Of a stretch of 6,511 bases of DNA, positions 4,367 to 6,511 are shown one piece after another (the stretch's first letter is position 1; each line of letters begins with the position of its first letter). The DNA comes from Acidimicrobiales bacterium (GTDB taxonomy: Bacteria; Actinomycetota; Acidimicrobiia; Acidimicrobiales; JANYDT01), in assembly GCA_025358985.1 (NCBI GenBank), contig JANYHQ010000551.1, positions 1 through 6,511 of the forward strand, given 5' to 3'. The notes beneath the pieces are model-generated. The model was not told the origin of the DNA, made no database searches, and was given only the letters and a program-made list of their open reading frames with translations. Position numbers and translations under genes: made by a program.

Positions 4367-6511
4367 TCAGCCGCTCACCGTGGACTGATCCGGGGGTGCC
4401 ACCGCCTCCACTGCTGCATTCGGTGGCGCCTGAACGGGGACTGGGGCCGGAGCACTTTCCACCGGGACGTCAGACCCTGCGTTGGTTTCTGCGCCGTCAG
4501 CGGAACCGGCGGAGTTGGTACCTCCGACGCCCGTGATGGGTGGACGTTGAACTTGGACCGCGGTATCCGGGAGGCTAGCCGCAGTGGCCTTGGGGCGCTT
4601 CGCGCCGGAACGCTTGGGCACCGATGACGCGCCACCTCCTACCCCTGGCCCCGGTGTTCGGAACTCTCCTGTTTCCACACCGGCTTTCACCACACTGGCC
4701 TCCATGAACCTCCTGAACACCTCTGCTGGAAACACCCCACCCGTGACTTTGCGCCCGTGCACTTTCGTCATGGGTCGATTGCTGTCGGCGTACCCCATCC
4801 AGATGGCGACCACGCAACAATCCTGCGGTGTGTAGCCAACAAACCAGGCGTCGCGCGAACTCTGCGTGGTGCCTGTCTTCCCTGCCACCTGGCGTCCATC
4901 GGACAGTTGTGCGCCAACACCCGTCCCATTGGTCACCACCTGTTGCAACACGGCGTTGATCTGCGCTGCTTGATCCCCCGTGAGCACCTGCTGACGTTGC
5001 TGTTTGTAGCGGAACAGCACCTGGCCGCCGGCGTCGCTGACCTCGGTGATGAGGGTAGGTTCCACGCGCATGCCTTCGCGGGCAAAGGTGAGGTAGGCGT
5101 CGGCCAGTTCCAAGGGCGCTACCTCCTCTGCTCCGAGGGCCACCGCCGGGTAGGCCTCCAGCGGGGAGGTGATACCGAGGTCCTTGGCCATGGTGACAAC
5201 CCGTTGCGGACCCACCCGGGGGTCGGTCACCAACTGGGCAAACACGGTGTTGACCGACAGCGCCGTAGCCTGCGTGAGGTCGATCTTGGTATCGAACGAC
5301 TCGTTGTTGTAGTTGCCCACGTTCCAGTCAGTGCCGTCCCCGTTGGCTCCCGGAATACTGATCTGGCGGGGCGCATCGAATGTGGTCGACACGGCCACCC
5401 CGTCTCGTATGGCAGCGGCAAGAACAAAGGGTTTGAAGGTAGATCCACCTTGGCGCCCAATGCCTCCGAACCCCCTGCCCACGGCCAGGTTCACCTGTGA
5501 CTTCAACCAGTCTCGACCGCCGATCATGGCCAGTACCCGCCCTTCGTGGTCGAGTACCACCATGGCAGCATCAGGATCACCGGGTCGGTTCAGCACATCG
5601 TCATACAGCGTGGCGCGGGCCTGTTTCTGCTTGGCCAGATCGAGGGTTGTCCGTACCCGCAGCCCACCACCGAACACCCGTGTGGCTCCGAAGCGCTCGA
5701 TCAACTGCCTACGCACCACGTCAGTGGCGTACTCCGCACCTGCTCCTGGCTGTTCGTAGGTGGACGTAGGACCTTGACGAGTTCGTACGATGCCGCCGGC
5801 GCCGGTGAGCGGTACCGCCACCGCCACGTCACGTTCGGCCGCCGTGATGAGTTCAAATCGGACCATGGCATCGAGCACACGTTGGCGACGAGCCAGCGCC
5901 AGTACCGGATTACGCCGGGCATCGGCGCGCTCGGGGGCCCGCAGCAAACCTGCCAAATAGGCGGACTCCGCCAAATCCAAGACATCCACGTCCACACCAA
6001 AGTACGCCTGGGCCGCGGCCTGCACGCCGTAGGCTCCCCGACCGAAATACACCACGTTGAGATAGCGCTCCAAGATCTGATCCTTGGTGAGACGTCGCTC
6101 CAACTTCACCGACAGGATGGCCTCGCGGAGTTTGCGTTTGAACGTGCGCTCCCGGCCCAGGTAGGTGACCTTCACATATTGCTGCGTGATGGTGGACCCA
6201 CCTTGGAGACTGCCCCTGCTCCTGACGTCGGCCCAGAGCGCACGCCCCACGCCCACTGGGTCCACGCCGCCATGTTGGTAGAAGTTGTGATCCTCCGAAG
6301 CCAATACGGCGTCGACCATTACCTTGGGTACCCGTCTCAATGTAACCGCCGTACGGTCTTGACCCGCGTTCAATGATGCTAATACCACGCCATTGGCATC
6401 GTAGATGAACGTTGTCTGCGCGCTTAGCTCATCGGGAGGCAGCGGTATGCCTCGGGCGTACCAGAGCACTGCCATCACCAACACCAGGGGTGGCAGCACG
6501 AGGGTCAAGGC
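4367..6511 (-). CDS. ponA: Class A penicillin-binding protein, bifunctional peptidoglycan synthase, 5' end cut
   Basis: This membrane enzyme polymerises lipid II into glycan strands and cross-links the peptides. Residues are numbered from the codon at 6508. A transmembrane helix (about 2-18) comes first, then the GT51 transglycosylase domain with EDHNFYQHGG (72-81, catalytic Glu72), GGSTITQQ (103-110) and RYLNVVYFGRGAYGVQAAA (148-166). The transpeptidase domain has GGSTFK (354-359, nucleophile Ser356), SVN (418-420) and KTGTT (544-548). A disordered Pro/Ala/Gly tail occupies about 616-713; no PASTA domain is present, as in ponA1-type proteins. The frame stays open to the window edge and no cytoplasmic basic segment precedes the membrane helix, so the true start most likely lies outside; the TTG at 6508 is not a credible start. 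Being upstream of rpsF-ssb-rpsR-rplI matches actinobacterial ponA1 synteny. Confidence 0.95.
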   Translation of the reverse strand, partial: ALTLVLPPLVLVMAVLWYARGIPLPPDELSAQTTFIYDANGVVLASLNAGQDRTAVTLRRVPKVMVDAVLASEDHNFYQHGGVDPVGVGRALWADVRSRGSLQGGSTITQQYVKVTYLGRERTFKRKLREAILSVKLERRLTKDQILERYLNVVYFGRGAYGVQAAAQAYFGVDVDVLDLAESAYLAGLLRAPERADARRNPVLALARRQRVLDAMVRFELITAAERDVAVAVPLTGAGGIVRTRQGPTSTYEQPGAGAEYATDVVRRQLIERFGATRVFGGGLRVRTTLDLAKQKQARATLYDDVLNRPGDPDAAMVVLDHEGRVLAMIGGRDWLKSQVNLAVGRGFGGIGRQGGSTFKPFVLAAAIRDGVAVSTTFDAPRQISIPGANGDGTDWNVGNYNNESFDTKIDLTQATALSVNTVFAQLVTDPRVGPQRVVTMAKDLGITSPLEAYPAVALGAEEVAPLELADAYLTFAREGMRVEPTLITEVSDAGGQVLFRYKQQRQQVLTGDQAAQINAVLQQVVTNGTGVGAQLSDGRQVAGKTGTTQSSRDAWFVGYTPQDCCVVAIWMGYADSNRPMTKVHGRKVTGGVFPAEVFRRFMEASVVKAGVETGEFRTPGPGVGGGASSVPKRSGAKRPKATAASLPDTAVQVQRPPITGVGGTNSAGSADGAETNAGSDVPVESAPAPVPVQAPPNAAVEAVAPPDQSTVSG

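Noticed and set aside
4757..5500. 247-residue plus-strand frame opposite the PBP transpeptidase region
   Set aside because: The opposite strand carries an intact catalytic domain with SxxK, SxN and KTG motifs. The plus-strand product has the His/Arg-rich composition typical of an antisense frame.
6506..6508. TTG at 6508 as the PBP start codon
   Set aside because: The frame is open to the window edge, and starting there would place the membrane helix at the extreme N-terminus without its usual basic cytoplasmic segment. The gene is more likely truncated by the window.

Overview
The window is a single co-directional block on the minus strand of a GC-rich genome. Eight protein genes are packed tightly, the last (rplI) and the first (a class A penicillin-binding protein) being cut by the window edges. 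The order PBP ... rpsF-ssb-rpsR-rplI, with ssb between rpsF and rpsR, matches the ponA1 ... rpsF-ssb-rpsR-rplI neighbourhood of Actinobacteria such as Mycobacterium. Together with the GC-rich codon use and leaderless-tail style extensions, this suggests a high-GC actinobacterium, possibly a deep-branching class such as Acidimicrobiia. The class assignment is inference only.

Layout in the direction of transcription (right to left): (1) 6511-4367, bifunctional peptidoglycan transglycosylase/transpeptidase of ponA type, N-terminus outside the window. (2) 4294-3287, panB, first step of pantothenate synthesis. (3) 3258-2575, exported DUF192 lipoprotein. (4) 2537-1851, two-module VOC (glyoxalase/dioxygenase fold) protein of unknown substrate. 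(5) A 128-base gap holding a strong hairpin just after the VOC stop and a GC-rich, foldable leader before rpsF. (6) 1722-1261 rpsF (bS6), 1258-770 ssb, 770-363 rpsR (bS18) and 357-1 rplI (bL9, partial).

The ribosomal/ssb cluster is very compact: gaps of 2, -1 and 5 bases. Each downstream Shine-Dalgarno lies inside the final codons of the gene before it, so translation is probably coupled. bS6 and bS18 pair on the 30S platform, SSB works at replication forks, and bL9 belongs to the 50S. Both bS6 and bS18 carry unusual charged low-complexity tails, and bS18 lacks the zinc-binding cysteines. The upstream genes (cell wall, CoA precursor, envelope lipoprotein, VOC enzyme) have no obvious shared pathway and look like housekeeping genes that sit between ponA and rpsF.

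I see no RNA gene, mobile element, CRISPR array, defence system or pseudogene. Most of the window is ordinary core genome. The points worth a second look are the rpsF leader, the tails on bS6/bS18, the cysteine-less bS18 and the overlap of C-terminal codons with ribosome binding sites.
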